Shown here piece after piece: positions 10,267-21,990 of a stretch of DNA of 64,000 bases (within the stretch, counting starts at the first letter, position 1; each line of letters opens with the position of its first letter). Position numbers and translations under genes: made by a program. Source of the DNA: Adiantum capillus-veneris (Eukaryota > Streptophyta > Polypodiopsida > Polypodiales > Pteridaceae); the NCBI GenBank assembly GCA_014529385.2, contig CM043966.1, positions 42,571,537 through 42,635,536 of the forward strand, in the 5' to 3' direction. The notes below the pieces were generated by a model. That model did not search any database. It had not been told where the DNA came from and saw only the letters and a list, made by a program, of their open reading frames with translations.

Positions 10267-11943
10267 TCATCCACCTGGGTCAAACACTTGGCTTTGATCA
10301 CTTTCATCCACTTGCAACGGCCTCCCATAGTGCTGCATCCTAGCGCATAGCCAATCATCCACATAATTTTCCCTCGGCATGCTTCCAATGCTCCTAGCAT
10401 TCATAGGCATATTGTCCACTTCCAGAAAAACAGTATCCAAAGCATCACCGCTTCCATCAGACATATTATCATTGACAGGAAACATACCATGCCCTCCCTC
10501 CCAACCATATAATGCAAGATCCCCCTCAAGCAAATCCAGCACCTGCTCGACAGCCCACTGCACAGCTGCGTTTATCAGTATCCCCTTCAACCACCATACG
10601 AAAATTTCCTTTGACAGCTTGAACAAGTCCACATCCTTGGACTTTTGTTCATGTTCAAGAGAACCATTCCGCTTAGCGGGAAACTCTTTCAACATAGGCA
10701 CCCCGGTCACCATCACTTCCATACTCACCTCCATACCTGCCTCTGTCGGCACCACCATAGCAGCAGACTTTTGCTCTCCGAAAGGAATTGTCAGTTGTAG
10801 AGGGATAGACCCTCGTATCACTTGCATCGTGGTCAAAGCTTTCCCAGCAAGCACTTTTGTCTCTTCATCCATCTCACCCACTGGGTCATCAAACCCCCAA
10901 TCAACCTCATCATCCAAGTATACCTACTCAAAAGAACCCGTATCCAAGGCATCTCTCGTGCAATCCATGGCTAGCTGGAGCTGCTCTTTGTCTTTATGAG
11001 CGTCCAATTCCTCTTGCATGCCATCTTCTTCAACCTGTTCTTCTTTCTCAGCCACAAAAACTCTCTCTTTCTTGGGAAACCCTTGTATCTGTCGTACAAT
11101 CAAAGCACCTTCCACAGCTACCTTGATGAGCATCGTCATTAGCATAGTGCTACACAGCACCCTCACTTGCATGTCGTCATTCTCAAGCTCCGACACTCTT
11201 CCTTGCTCTTCATTCATAGTGGCAACCACCACATCCTTATGCGCATAACATGGTAACTTCACCTTTGCCAACATAGACCCTTCGGATTCTGTCTCCCAGC
11301 TTGTATCTCTATCCTCCTCACTTGTTTCCCAAAAGCTTGAGCTTGTAGCCTCATCGTCTTTACCATAGGCCGATTCGGCACTTGCATCATCATCCTCTAG
11401 CTGCTCCACAAAAGTTGGACCATCGTCATGCCCACTTTCGTCATCCAATCCCAAGCTCTGGGCACCAACCATTTGGCCACGATCCGTTACCCTTTCATAC
11501 AAGCACTCCACGAGAACAGGCTCCACCTCTTGAAGTTGCATTGGACACTTGGCATCTGCTAACTCCTCTACACATGGGCTCTCTTCAACAAAAGGCTCAT
11601 CTTCGCTGACAAGCTCCTCTACAATCGGCATAGACGCTTCACCAACAGGTAATTCCCAAGGAACATAGTCAATCATAGGCCTTACCCTAACAGGCTCCAC
11701 ACTTCGCATCACTGGCACCATCCTCGACGGGAACATAGAACAAACTACCGCTTCAACAGGCACACAATCTGCAGGCTTTAATAAGCCTAACTCCAGCTTT
11801 CTTTTCATTTTCCTGCTTTTCACCCTGGCAACTCTGACTGCCTCGGCATAAGTCTTTGGCTCTTCATCATTCACCTTATCTTGAACTCGAGGACACAGGC
11901 AAGCTAGGAATTTCTCCAGCTTGAAACCATCCACATTAACCAC
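10267..11943 (-). pseudogene. Acidic gag C-terminal ORF of element E with one in-frame TAG
   Basis: On the minus strand this is one continuous frame of about 558 codons, interrupted by a single TAG at 10924-10926 (the codons either side read Glu-TAG-Val-Tyr-Leu-Asp-Asp). The start of the region (LEKFLACLCPRVQDKV, then AEAVRVARVKSRK) is the helical C-terminal part of a retrotransposon Gag. The rest is long, acidic and low in complexity, and has no zinc knuckle or protease motif. It ends SQVFDPGG. Its role is unknown; an extended structural Gag is the simplest reading. The upstream part of gag lies in another frame (see 12069-12296). Confidence 0.6.
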
Positions 11944-12068
11944 TTGGTGGCAGCAACCAGATCACTCCAACAAGCTTTGAACTGATCAACAAAAGCATCA
12001 AAATTTCCACTTACTTCTTGTCGCAGCCCTTTAATCTTTGCATCCGCTTCAGTAGCCGACACCACTTT

Positions 12069-12296
12069 TCAAAACCTGTGTAGAAACCGCTCTCGAAAAC
12101 CAACCCAATCCTGCTTACTTGCAGCTTCCAGACCATCAAACCAGGCTTTTGCTTTACCTCGCAGCACCAACGGAACTGTCTCCAGCTTTTCTTCATCACT
12201 CCACATTTGCAATGAGAGCATAAATAACTCGAAATCTGCCAGCCACTCATCCGCATCTTCTTCACCACTGAAAATCGGGCCAACACTCTGCCACAT
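12069..12296 (-). pseudogene. Gag N-terminal part of element E
   Basis: This minus-strand frame starts with ATG at 12294-12296 and encodes a typical plant retrotransposon Gag segment: EDADEWLADFELF, then LVLRGKAKAWFDGLE and FRERFLHRF. Gag forms the virus-like particle in which the RNA is copied. The frame stops at 12069, and the homologous continuation (10924-11943) is in a different frame, so at least one frameshift separates the two pieces. Gag proteins of this type normally continue without a break. Confidence 0.75.
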
Positions 12297-12340
12297 TTTT
12301 GCTTATAAATGTATCACCAGGGAGCAATCAGTGTGCTCCT

Positions 12341-12354
12341 CCGTGGGGGCACCA
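12341..12354 (-). other. Primer-binding site of element E
   Basis: Read on the minus strand, TGGTGCCCCCACGG lies five bases after the 5' LTR end. The TGG start and position fit a tRNA 3'-end primer site. It resembles the site of element F (TGGTTCCCCCACTG). I do not assign the tRNA. Confidence 0.65.
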
Positions 12355-12359
12355 GAAGA

Positions 12360-14161
12360 TGGAGAGGGGGAACGGGGAACACACCCGACACACACGCAAT
12401 GGCCCCTATATAGCTCAGGGTATTCACAGCACCCCTGTCCTCTCGAAAACACCTTCAAAAAAGCAACTCACACTAGCAGGGCCTCGCCTGCACTTTGCCC
12501 AACACACACACGCTCTGCACAATCCTCGGATAGCGATCACACCGATATTGTCCTCTTCCAGCTCTTCCACAACTCAACACCTCTCTCTCTTTCTCTCTCT
12601 CACACACAGGGGGCCCGAGGGGGCGCACACGCTCACACACACCGGCACCACACACCCTGGAGATGAGCAAAGAAGAAAGGGGGGAATGGGGGAAAGACGA
12701 CACCAAAACCGACAATGAAAGCTTCTCCTTCAAAACAAAAACACCTATACAAAATCCATATGGCCTGCTCTTGGTCGCAACAAGGCCATCACCTGCTTCG
12801 CACAGAGGGGCACACACCTCCATCGCCACTTGACTACGTCGGCACACACATCGACGAGAAAATTCAACTGTGGCTTCGCTTCAACAGCAGCCTTTCTTCT
12901 TGGTAGCCTTCGTTGGCTCCCTCTTCTTCCGAGCCCTCGTACTCTCGGGTCGCTTCACAAATGATGCATCACCATGGCATGCTGACTTCGACCGCCGAGC
13001 GCACGAAGCCGCCTCCTTTCTCGAATTCTCTTTCTCCTCAAGCCAAAGAAAAAACCAAAGGCCCCCAACTCAAGCCGAAAAATCTCGTCCAAGAAGCTCC
13101 CGCTCCTTTTTTTAATTAGTTTCTTTTCTAGGCAAAAAAAAGGCAAAGTAAACACTTTCTTTCAGTAGCGCCTTGAGTTTTCCTTTTCTTTTTTTTCCTT
13201 TTAGTAGCGCCTTGAGTTTTCCTTTTCTTTACTCTCCTCTTCTTTTTTTTCCTTTTAGCTTTGAGGTTAACTTTTTACTTTTGACCTTAGCTCCAACCAA
13301 GCTTTTTCTTTCCCTTTTCAATTCACAACCAAAGGCCTTTTAGCCCTCATTTCCCATGCAATAGGTCCTCCATGAGTTCGAGTCCAGCGAGCCCCCTTCT
13401 CCCCAGCCACACCAAGACCAGCTCCAAACCTCGGAAACTTTTTTCGCTTTCGATCAATTCACGCCCTCGAACATCAAGCTGCCAAACTGGACAAAAAAAT
13501 TGATTCACCTCCGTTCCGATTATTCGCCAATCTAAATTGAGCATACCATGATGCGTTCGACTCTAATCGACGAGCCATAAATTTTGGCTGACTCCCCACA
13601 GTATATGCTACCTTGCCAAACCTAGTCGAGGCAAGAAAAACACTTGGCCGCATGCCTTTTGATGCGGACAACCTTGCACACACCCGACCCTCGACAAATA
13701 TTGCGTAGACCAAAACTTGTCCGTCTGAGCTTCGAATGGCAAACCAAAAAAACCGGCATGATTGACAGCTTGAGCTTTACACGTGTATGCACTGACATCA
13801 GTCTGAGCCACCTGTCCCCAGCTGCCCTGTCCGTCGGGGATCTGCTACACACTCCAGCTTTAAACCGCAATATCTTGCACACCGCGGCTCTGTTTGACGA
13901 GCCGTCTGAACGAGCTTCTAGAGCATCTTGAACACCACATTTCGGGGCACATTCGACGCATCTTGAACACTTTGACCTACAGTCCCAATCAGCCCACTTC
14001 GAAGGCCCCCCTGGCCTAAAAAAACACTTTAAGCATACATTTCGACTGCCACTCTCCTGCCCAAGGCCTTCATTCCTGCTTTAGACCTTTGCCATGCGCC
14101 TGCTAGTACCCATAGCTCGGCATAGAGCTCTTCCTCGCGCAGACCAACTTTGGTTGCACCA
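12360..14161 (-). repeat. 5' LTR of element E
   Basis: This 1802-bp direct-repeat partner of 8369-10080 is 90 bases longer, mainly through an insertion near 12769-12830 and a duplicated TAGTAGCGCC-TTGAG block near 13165-13215. The extensive match indicates an insertion that is not ancient. Host flank on the right resumes the K relic. Confidence 0.85.
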
Positions 14162-15180
14162 ACGGATGTAGCTTCCATGTGAGCAATCTTTGAAAATTTG
14201 CCATCAATTTTACCTTTAGAATCAAATTTATTATTCTCCTATGTTACATTGCGCAAAACATGATCATCCAGGACTAAATTTGCTACTTCCAAGGCTGTGT
14301 TTGCTTTAGCTTTACTTCTTGCAAAAATTTGTTCCCGAAATCCATCATAGCTAATTACCTTCAATTGATCTCCATCACCTTTACTAAATGTAATCCAGGA
14401 TTCTAGCTCTTCTCAATAATTTTCTTCATTCCCAAGTCCATAACATATGAGCTTCCATGAATGAAACCATCACCAAAATAGTCCCACCGGGTGGAATATG
14501 CTTTTGCCAGCTCTCAAACTTAATCTCTGAACTCGAAACATACAACTTCATTAAAAGCTGCAACCATTCGATATTTTGGAACCACTCGGCTCTTTATCCC
14601 CACTTCATAGCATGCAATAAAAACCTTTGGATCGTGCCCTTACAAAACACCACACATATGACATCAAGCACAATCTCCACTGCATCATCAATATGATCTT
14701 TCATCTTCATGGCTTCCACATCGAGCATACATCCTTAGACCAATTCAAGCATCTTTGAAAAATCTCAAGCTACTATATTTTCAACAAATCCTTTGGAAGT
14801 TATTGTTTCCATAAGATTCATCATCTACTCTAAATTCTCCATCTGCACCTCTCACCCTGAATCATTTCGCATCGGGTTTACCAAAGATGTCACGAGATAC
14901 GTGTTTGAGAGGTGAGTTGAGAAGGCACGGACCCTCTGATTATGAGCGATGGAAGAGAGAGAAAACAACATACATAGATAGATGAATGCCAATAGGAACC
15001 CAAAATGAGCACTATATCATAAGAACGAGAATAAACTATACAAGGTGGTCAACTCGATCTCTAACAATCGTTTAGATTATAAAAAACCATGGGTAAATTC
15101 ATTAGCTCCATCATCGATAATGAACCTAGAACCACTACTTTGCTTCCAATCAATTCATAATCTTGGAGTCTTCCCGTTTC
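14162..15180 (-). pseudogene. Retroelement relic K, proximal (gag-like) part
   Basis: Minus-strand translation gives scattered gag-like pieces (FREQIFARSKAKANTALE, then ESWITFSKGDGDQ). The DNA around 14700-14760 aligns with 17225-17400 of element D (shared 'AGATGCTTGAATTGGTC', 'GTGGAAGCCATGAAGA', 'GATGATGC.GTGGAGA'). It is the upstream continuation of the K relic, cut by element E. Many stops are present. Element D begins directly beside it in the opposite orientation. Confidence 0.5.
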
Positions 15181-16320
15181 TGTGTTACTCCAATCCACAA
15201 TGGGAAGAAGAGAAAGGATGTAGATTAATTCTATTTGAAGTCTATATGTTATTGAGTAGTGACTAGGGCTCAATAATAGGCAAGTCTAATGCTAAATGTA
15301 TGCCAGATGCAGCTTTACAATGGCCAAAAACTATGTTTTTGATGCTAAAAGTGAATATGTTTGAAGTTGTCAAAATGGAAGTTTATGGACTACAAATGTA
15401 GTTCTCAAAGTGCTCCACAAGTCTATCTTTACGGCTCATCAATTGGAGCTACGGTGTGAAAGTTATGGCAGCTTAAATTGGGAGGTGTCTTGTAGATCCG
15501 TGTCCAATTGGGCCATTGCAGAGGGATGGTCAGAGCTGAAGTGAGTGCATGGGCCGTAAGTGATCATCTTATGGTGCATGATGGTCTTTTGGATCAACAA
15601 TTGAAGTTCAAACGGCCAAGATATGATTAGTTGAAGTTTCATTGGGGACCAGTTTTGTGCCGGATTGACCATCTCAATAGGTGTGTCATTGGTGATTGTT
15701 TGAGCCTCACAAAGGTTTTTATGGAAGGTATGCGGTATGTGTAGGCCATAGGAGTTGACGGACACATCAATCAGAGTCTAGATCAGCAAGATACCGAAGG
15801 TTAAAGTTGGTGTCGATTGCCAACAATTTGTTGCCATGTGATTTTTGACGATTTTGATGGCCTTGGCTTGAGGGCTTGGCAACATCGTGGGATTTTGGAG
15901 GTTTGAAGCCGGCATGGAAATTTTTCACCTGGGCTTTGCGGCTTGGAGATCCGGTGTGTGAGCATCAAATGGTAGAGAACTGAAGGGAGTGGAAAAAGGA
16001 GATGTTTTTTTTTGAATTTTTAAAATGGAATTGGTGGAGGTTTGAAGGGGGGAGGGCCATGATTCCGTCACGTGGCTAGGGGAAAACCCACATGCGGGAA
16101 ACTACCTAAGAATTATGTGGTATAAGTATTGGAGGTGAATGTCCATTAGGCAAGAAAATGGGAGAGGAGCTCCCTCTTGGGTTTGCCCGTGAAGGCGTTG
16201 TAGTGGTACTGTGCGAGCGTCGTTCTTGGCAAAAGTTTTGTTGAGGGAGGAGTCCCACCTAAGGGTTTTCATGCCTCCGTGACATCCCCTCAAGGGGTTC
16301 ACCGTTCAATATCCCCCTAT
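15181..16320 (+). repeat. 5' LTR of element D (3' limit unclear)
   Basis: The sequence aligns with 19798 onwards, for example around 'GGCAAGTCTAATGCTAAATGTATGCC' (split here: GGCAAGTCTAATGC / TAAATGTATGCC), 'GGAGCTACGGTGTGAAAG', and the later 'GAGCTCCCTC' near 16158 and 21354. The first base pair is TG. Alignment weakens after about 16200. Confidence 0.6.
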
Positions 16321-17331
16321 ATAACGTGCATTCATGGGGTATAAAAAAACCCCTCTTTTAATATCTCTAAATGAATAAAATGATCCCTTATTCTAGGATT
16401 TTTTTCCAAAAATGAAGATAAAACCCCTTTATTTTGATATATCTCTATTAAATTGCCTAAAATTTTTGCATTTTAAAACCCCTCCTTTTGAACTCTGGCT
16501 ATACATTAACATGATTACATAGTGCACCCCCCGAGGACATCCCCCCCAAGCAAGAGAGCGGATGCATGCAACTTGGAGTCCAGGTCAAGCCAGAGTTAGA
16601 GTGACGGTTCACATGCAAAGTGGAGCTAAAAAATAAAGATCGACAAGAATAGAGGGAGGCTCTACACGCCCATAAGGGGACACATTTTTTGGCTTGGGAG
16701 GAGTTTTTTTGGAACCAACAGGATCTCTTGAGAAGGGGAGTTCTACATGGCGATCTAGTGGTAGTTAAGGTTATCTTCTCTCTCTCTCTCTCTCTCTCCA
16801 TTATCATCGGGTGCTTTAAAACCTTATGCTCTATTAATCATAAATATAAGTTTGCTTAGACTTTTGTAAGGAGCTGAAACCCCTTACTCCTCATCTAATT
16901 CAACTTACGATGATGTTAACGGCCCGCTTTGGCAACCACGTTATGAATCTCATCTACGCTATAATTTTAAGCATTTAATGCTTCATTTACATTGTGAAAC
17001 TGGTTGTTAGCCTATTGTGCAATGTTGTGCATCTTCTCCCTCTCCCTTTTCCCACAATGAGAAGCTCGATGTTGTCCCGACTCCCCTTGCGAACCCCATA
17101 ATCCCTGACATCTTTGGTGAACCCGAAACGAAATGAGCCAAGGTGGGAGGTGCAAATGGAGAATTCAGAGCAGATGATGACGTTTATGGAAGCATTATCT
17201 TTTGATAGAAATGTGGAAATTCCAGATTTTTCATAGATGCTTGAATTGGTCCAAGAATGTTTGCTTGAAGTGGAAGCCATGAAGACATAAAATCAAATTG
17301 ATGATGCGGTGGAGACGGCACTTGATTCAGT
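16321..17331. other. D leader region, no ORF recognised
   Basis: This is AT-rich sequence with poly-T/poly-C stretches, a short (TC)n run at 16777-16799 and, from about 16960, DNA that aligns with the gag-proximal part of K. No coding frame is convincing and I could not identify a primer-binding site. Confidence 0.35.
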
Positions 17332-18360
17332 GTGGGAACAGTGTGGTTTTTTTTAGGGGATGGTGCCGAAGTTTTCCTTGCATGCTATCAAGTGGAGATG
17401 AAGAGTCAAGGGATTCCCATAGATCATATGATCGCAACTTTTGGACGCCTTATAGGTTGTGATATCAAAGATGAAGTTCTAGCATTAGTAAAATTCTACC
17501 CTAATCGATGGAGTGATTTTGTTGATGCCTTTTATATTCAAGTTCCCTGGCCCTTGAGCTAGCGCAACACACTATTGCAAGGAAAAACCAAGAGGATGAA
17601 CAAAAGAGGTATAATTCCAAATGTTTTCATAATGCGACGACAATCATTGCCAAGTTAGAAGCTATTGTTGATGCCTGTATTATGGAGGACGACTAATTGT
17701 TACTCAAAGATGATGCTAACATAGTGGAAGCTATCTATGATAAATTGGGTATTTCGATTTCTCATGATTATTCATATGATGTTATGAAATTCACACATCA
17801 CGAGGGGATATGATCAAGCTACAAAACTTTCATAGTGCCGAGCTCTGTGCGTATGATCTTTCTTGCTTGTTTGATACTACTGAAGGAGACGATGATCATA
17901 GTACTATCGCCATGATGTATGATGTATGTATGCCTATGATGGAGCATGCACTTGTTCCAAAGTGTTGGGATACATGTACAATAGTCATATGTATGCCATA
18001 TAAATCTGTAGTGCTGCTTGACAAAGTGTAGGTTAGTCCAAAAGTGTCATATGACGTGTTTGAAGAGTTGCATGAACCACTGATTGTTGTTGAAGCCATG
18101 CTGATGCGTGTTGATGATTCTAGGCAAGATGAAGATGAAGCTATTGATGCTTTCTTATCCAGTTGTGAATCTTATGAATTGAACAGTTTAGATTGATTTT
18201 TTGATGAAAGTACGTATTCAAAGGGGATGCTAGATGAACCTTTGTAGTGTTACGATGGATTGTTAAGTAACGTGGATGCAGATGAGGAAGCAGAGGATGA
18301 CCTTGATGAGTATGAATCTTGTCTAGCTCATGCTAATTGTGTGAATTATGCTGAATAGGT
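17332..18360 (+). pseudogene. Gag-like relic of element D
   Basis: The frame from about 17350 encodes FLACYQVEMKSQGIPIDHM, then MIATFGRLI and WSDFVDAFY. The helical layout and the W..F...F ending match Gag proteins of Ty3/gypsy elements. After the stop near 17560 the following sequence is acidic and repeatedly broken (for example DDSRQDEDEAIDAFL at about 18110 and DADEEAEDDLDEYES at about 18265). No zinc knuckle is visible. It is non-functional. Confidence 0.5.
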
Positions 18361-18439
18361 TGTTCAGTGAGATATTAATTCTTTACTTAGACACACGTTG
18401 CATGAGGAAGAAACTCCTATGCTTTTGATGAATGGTGAG

Positions 18440-19140
18440 GCATAGAGGGTGGTTTTTCTAAGGGTGCTATGAATATAGATTTACATGCTAAAGCTCTTTT
18501 TTTTTTAATCAAGCTAGAATCCCAAGTATAAATTCCCTATTACTGCAAGTAAATATTGTTCAAAGGCTTGTGATGGCTACGAAGTTAGAGGGGGTGATGA
18601 TGCTAAATCACCATGGGTACTGCAAAAGGTGCATAGTTTTCTTTATTTCCTTGGGCAATATACCAACTATGGTTGGGTTTGGATGCTCTTTCTAATGATG
18701 CTTATGCCAGTGATATTCTAGATGACAATAAAAGGGAGTTAGTGCTCTTTAATGCTTGCTATCAATGAGCTAAATTTGCCAAAATTTTATGGAATGAGGA
18801 TGTTGCACTATACTTTAGGTGAATCTCTAGTATATAGTGGGGCTCATTAGTGCTATGTACTGTTAATGGTATTTCTTCCATTTGACGTTGATTGATATAG
18901 GCAAAGTAAGCTCATGTGAATATTATGTTACTCCATTGTTTGGGAAATTCATTGTTATCCCACTTGATTGTGGGGGGCTACTGAAGTGTAGGTTGCGAAT
19001 TCAAAGGACATTGGTTATTTCTTGTAGCAAGTTGCTTGGTAGTACGTTTTGCCTTTTTGGATTTATGATATGTGGGGAAGAGTTTTTGGTTTTTGTGGTT
19101 AGTAAGCTTACATGGATAGCTTACAATTGACTTCTTTGGA
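18440..19140 (+). pseudogene. D internal block conserved with K, domain unknown
   Basis: This region matches the K relic on the opposite strand (7050-7700), including the stretch encoding PWVLQKVHSFLYFLGQY and the later CEYYVTPLFGKFIVIPLD. The reading frame is broken several times. It precedes an integrase tail, so it may represent decayed pol sequence, but no catalytic motif is visible. Confidence 0.4.
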
Positions 19141-19409
19141 AAATTGAAGTATCTTCATATTTTTTGGGTTGTTACTGAATGGAAGGACTTGATGGCGATT
19201 CCGTGAGCAAGAAGGCTAGATCATACTTGAGCTTGACATAGCTTCTTGAATCGAGCTTGATCGTCAAGACGTGTGCATAACCAACTGGAGCATACTTAAG
19301 TTTAGTAGGGTTCACTATATATGGTTTCTGTTAATTGGGTGTGTTGGAGATACATTGAATATGGAACAAAGATTTGTGATGGAAGTTACCAAATGATAAA
19401 GCTAGACCA

Positions 19410-19649
19410 TTGATGACAGGGTTTGGACCTTATATTGTTGTGCATGTGTTTGAAAATGGTACTTACCAACTATGTGAACTCGATGGAACTGAGCTCAAAG
19501 TGCCTATTGTAGGGAGAAGAAATAAAATGTTCAAGAAGCAGGAGGGTGAGATTTTTCTTGAAGATCCCAATTTAGATCAACCACTAATGGATAATGATAT
19601 GTATGCATCAGAAGATGTGTCTGATGAGGCGTTTGATGATGCAGACTAA
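19410..19649 (+). pseudogene. Integrase C-terminal tail of element D
   Basis: The ORF encodes LMTGFGPYIVVHVFENGTY, then LCELDGTELKVPIVGRRNK and MF. This GP[FY]..V....NG.Y.L..L.G.........R.K pattern is the C-terminal module of Ty3/gypsy integrases, which binds DNA. The frame then continues into acidic sequence that is tandemly duplicated. Everything N-terminal, including the DDE core, is absent. Confidence 0.65.
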
Positions 19650-19740
19650 GTATAGTTAGATCAACCACTAATGGATAATGATATGTATGCATCAGAAGAT
19701 GTGTTTGATGAGGCATTTGATGATGCAGTCTAAGTATAGT
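19566..19740 (+). repeat. Tandem duplication of about 87 bp
   Basis: The block beginning TTAGATCAACCACTAATGG at about 19570 recurs at about 19657 and ends GATGCAGTCTAAGTATAG. Two near-identical copies encode the acidic tail of the D integrase, and each copy carries a TAA. Confidence 0.85.
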
Positions 19741-19797
19741 TGGCACATGTTGGTGACACATGTTGGAGGATGTGTAGATTGAGAGGGGATGGAGTCA

Positions 19798-21500
19798 TGC
19801 CACTTCACTTCCACGATGGGAAATAGAGAAAAGGGATGCGTATTAAACCTATTTGAAGTCTATATGCTATTGACCCAATGACCAGGGGTCGATATCAGGC
19901 AAGTCTAATGCTAAATGTATGCCACATGCAGCTTTAAAGGGCCAAAAACTATGTTTTTGATGTTAAAAGTGGATATCTTTGAAGTTGTCAAAATGGAAGT
20001 ATATGGACTATAAATGTAGTACTCAAAGTGCTCAGAGGCCTGTATTTACAACTCATCAATTGGAGCTACGGTGTGAAAGTTATGGCAGCTTGACGAGGGA
20101 AGTGATTTGCAGATCTGTACGAGAATGGGCCATTGCAGAGGGATGGTTACAGCTCACGTGAGTGCATGGTCTTGAAGCGCTCATCTTACGGTGCATGTCA
20201 ATATTTTTAGATTGACAGTTGGTGTTCAAATGGCCAAGATATGATCGGTTGAAGTTGCATCGGGGGCCAGTTATGTGCCGGATTGACCACCCCGATAGGC
20301 GTTCCATCAGAGATTGTTTCAACCTTGCCACTGTTTGTATGGAATGTATGCGGTATAAGGAGGCCATAATAGTTGACGGTGGTGGAGGCAAAGTTGGTCT
20401 CTACTGGGAAGTGTGTAATGCCAGGTAAAGGTTGCTGGCAGGTGCAAGACCAAGTGCTTAAGTAGATATGAAGGCCTTGGGCAGACAGGTGTCATAAAAA
20501 ATGTATGGTTGAGGCAATTTTTTGCCCAAGAGGGATCCAAGAAGTGCCACTTTCGATGGCAGGTCAAAGTGTCCAAAGGGATGGGATAGTGCCCGGGGAT
20601 GTAGTGCTTAAGTTGCTCTAGGAGCCAATTCAAACGGCTTCTCAAAGGGAGCCACTGTGTGAAAGATATGCTAGCTTGAAGGTGGAAAGTTTTGCGGATC
20701 TTGACGGATAGGGAAAACATGGATAGATGGCCAGAGCTGGGGTCAATGGATAGGAATAAAGTGCTCAAATTGTGGAGCCTGCCAGTCTTTTTCAATCGTC
20801 ATGCGAAGCTCTACAAGGCAAGTTATGGCCAAATGAAGAATTGCCAAGGGCCAGTGTGGGGCAATTTGGTTGCATCAAAAGATGTGCCATCTAGCGTTTT
20901 CCTAAGCTTTGAGAAAGTAGTAGACACCATAACAACTCATTGATTGGAGTCCCGGTGATTGAGTTATGCGAGTTGGGAGTTTGATGGTAGTTGTCAATAG
21001 AGAGGTCTCAGGGAATTTTTGGGTTTTTTGTGGCCCCAGCAAAGTTCAAATGCGTCAAGGATCATGCAGTTCAAAGGCCGGGTTGAGGGATTTTAGGTGG
21101 GTGTTATAACTTGACCATTAGGGCATTGAGCAAGGAACGATGGCTAAGGAAGTTGGGTAAAAAAAGAGGGCTTTCTTTGAAATTTTGGGGGGGAGTTTAT
21201 GGATTTTTTTTTGGAGCCTTGGGAGGCTGGGGATCCTAGGCAATGCAATGTGGCGGGCTTTTAATCCTGTAGGCGGTGTTGGGAGCCAGCAAAGCACTAT
21301 ATAAGACTTGGGGTGATCCCCTCCTATTAGCAAACAAAGGGAGAGAGCAAGAGAGGGGAGCTCCCTCACCCCGTAGCCATGGTGATCCTCTTTTGGCACT
21401 ACACATAGCAGTGCTAGGTGGCCCTATGGCGGTTTTTTTGAGGTATGGTGGCGCGATGACGTGGCCATCATTGGTGGAGGTTGGACATCAATGTGCTATG
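19798..21500 (+). repeat. 3' LTR of element D (right end approximate)
   Basis: This is the partner of 15181 onwards. A TATA-like CACTATATAAG at about 21297 precedes AGAGAGGGGAGCTCCCTC, matching GTGGTATAAG and GGAGAGGAGCTCCCTC near 16120-16165. Inside the LTR, phrases such as GGAGC.AC.GTGTGAAAG.TATG recur in diverged form at 20060, 20650 and 20950, so the LTR itself grew by old internal duplication. Confidence 0.55.
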
Positions 21501-21869
21501 TCGTGATGACATGGCATGTGGTGCCCCGGTGCTGGGTGGGTTCCTACGTGGCCCCTCGACCATACTTTTGAAGGCAAAGTCAATGGAGCACTAGCGCTAA
21601 TACTAGTGCTCCTCTTGGGTGAAATGAGACAGCAAGAGAGAGAAAAGGGGTCATCCGAGTTGCCAAATAAAGCATGGGGATGTCCAATCAGGTGCAAGTT
21701 ACAAAAAATTTCCCTAGGGGCCCCATAAAAAACATTTTTTTCTTATTTAAAAAGGGGGGTCTCTAGACAATTTTTTTGATCGACCAATGGGAGAGACCGA
21801 GAGGTCATTTTTGGAGCCCGTTCCCACGGAAGGGTGTGCCTATGAAGCCGAAAGCCAATTGAGGCTTTC

Positions 21870-21990
21870 AAAAAAACAAAATGTTTGTGCAATACTTATT
21901 TACCACTACTATAAAAAAATAAAATGTTTGTGCAATACTTATTTACCACCCCACTACTAAAAAAAACAAAATGTTTGAGCAATATCTTGG
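21870..21990. repeat. Short AT-rich tandem repeat, about 3 units
   Basis: AAAATGTTTGTGCAATACTT followed by ATTTACCAC.. is repeated at about 21879 and 21921, with a third partial copy (AAAATGTTTGAGCAATA) at about 21968. The units are roughly 40-45 bases. Confidence 0.8.

Larger units (their letters stand above)
8369..14161 (-). mobile_element. Non-autonomous gag-only LTR retrotransposon E
   Basis: Two direct repeats (8369-10080 and 12360-14161) start TGGAGAGGGG and end GGTTGCACCA, so the termini are TG...CA. They flank 2.28 kb of internal DNA. On the minus strand the order is 5' LTR, primer-binding site, gag, long acidic ORF, purine tract, 3' LTR. No protease, RT or integrase is present, so movement would need enzymes from another element. 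Both outer flanks are K sequence. A clean target duplication is not evident (left flank AACGA, right flank ACGGA). The insertion splits K. Confidence 0.85.
15181..21500 (+). mobile_element. Decayed LTR retrotransposon D
   Basis: A direct-repeat pair (from 15181 and from 19798) flanks an internal region holding a gag-like piece (17332), a block shared with K, and an integrase C-terminal tail (19410-19649), in plus-strand order. A purine-rich run (GAGAGGGGATGGAG) just before the second repeat fits a polypurine tract. I see no intact ORF, RT or clear primer-binding site. LTRs are diverged, so it is old. The right boundary is approximate. Confidence 0.6.

Noticed and set aside
10924-10926. Programmed stop readthrough at the TAG in element E
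   Set aside because: The bases after TAG (GTATAC) do not match the CARYYA readthrough context, and a simple nonsense mutation fits better.
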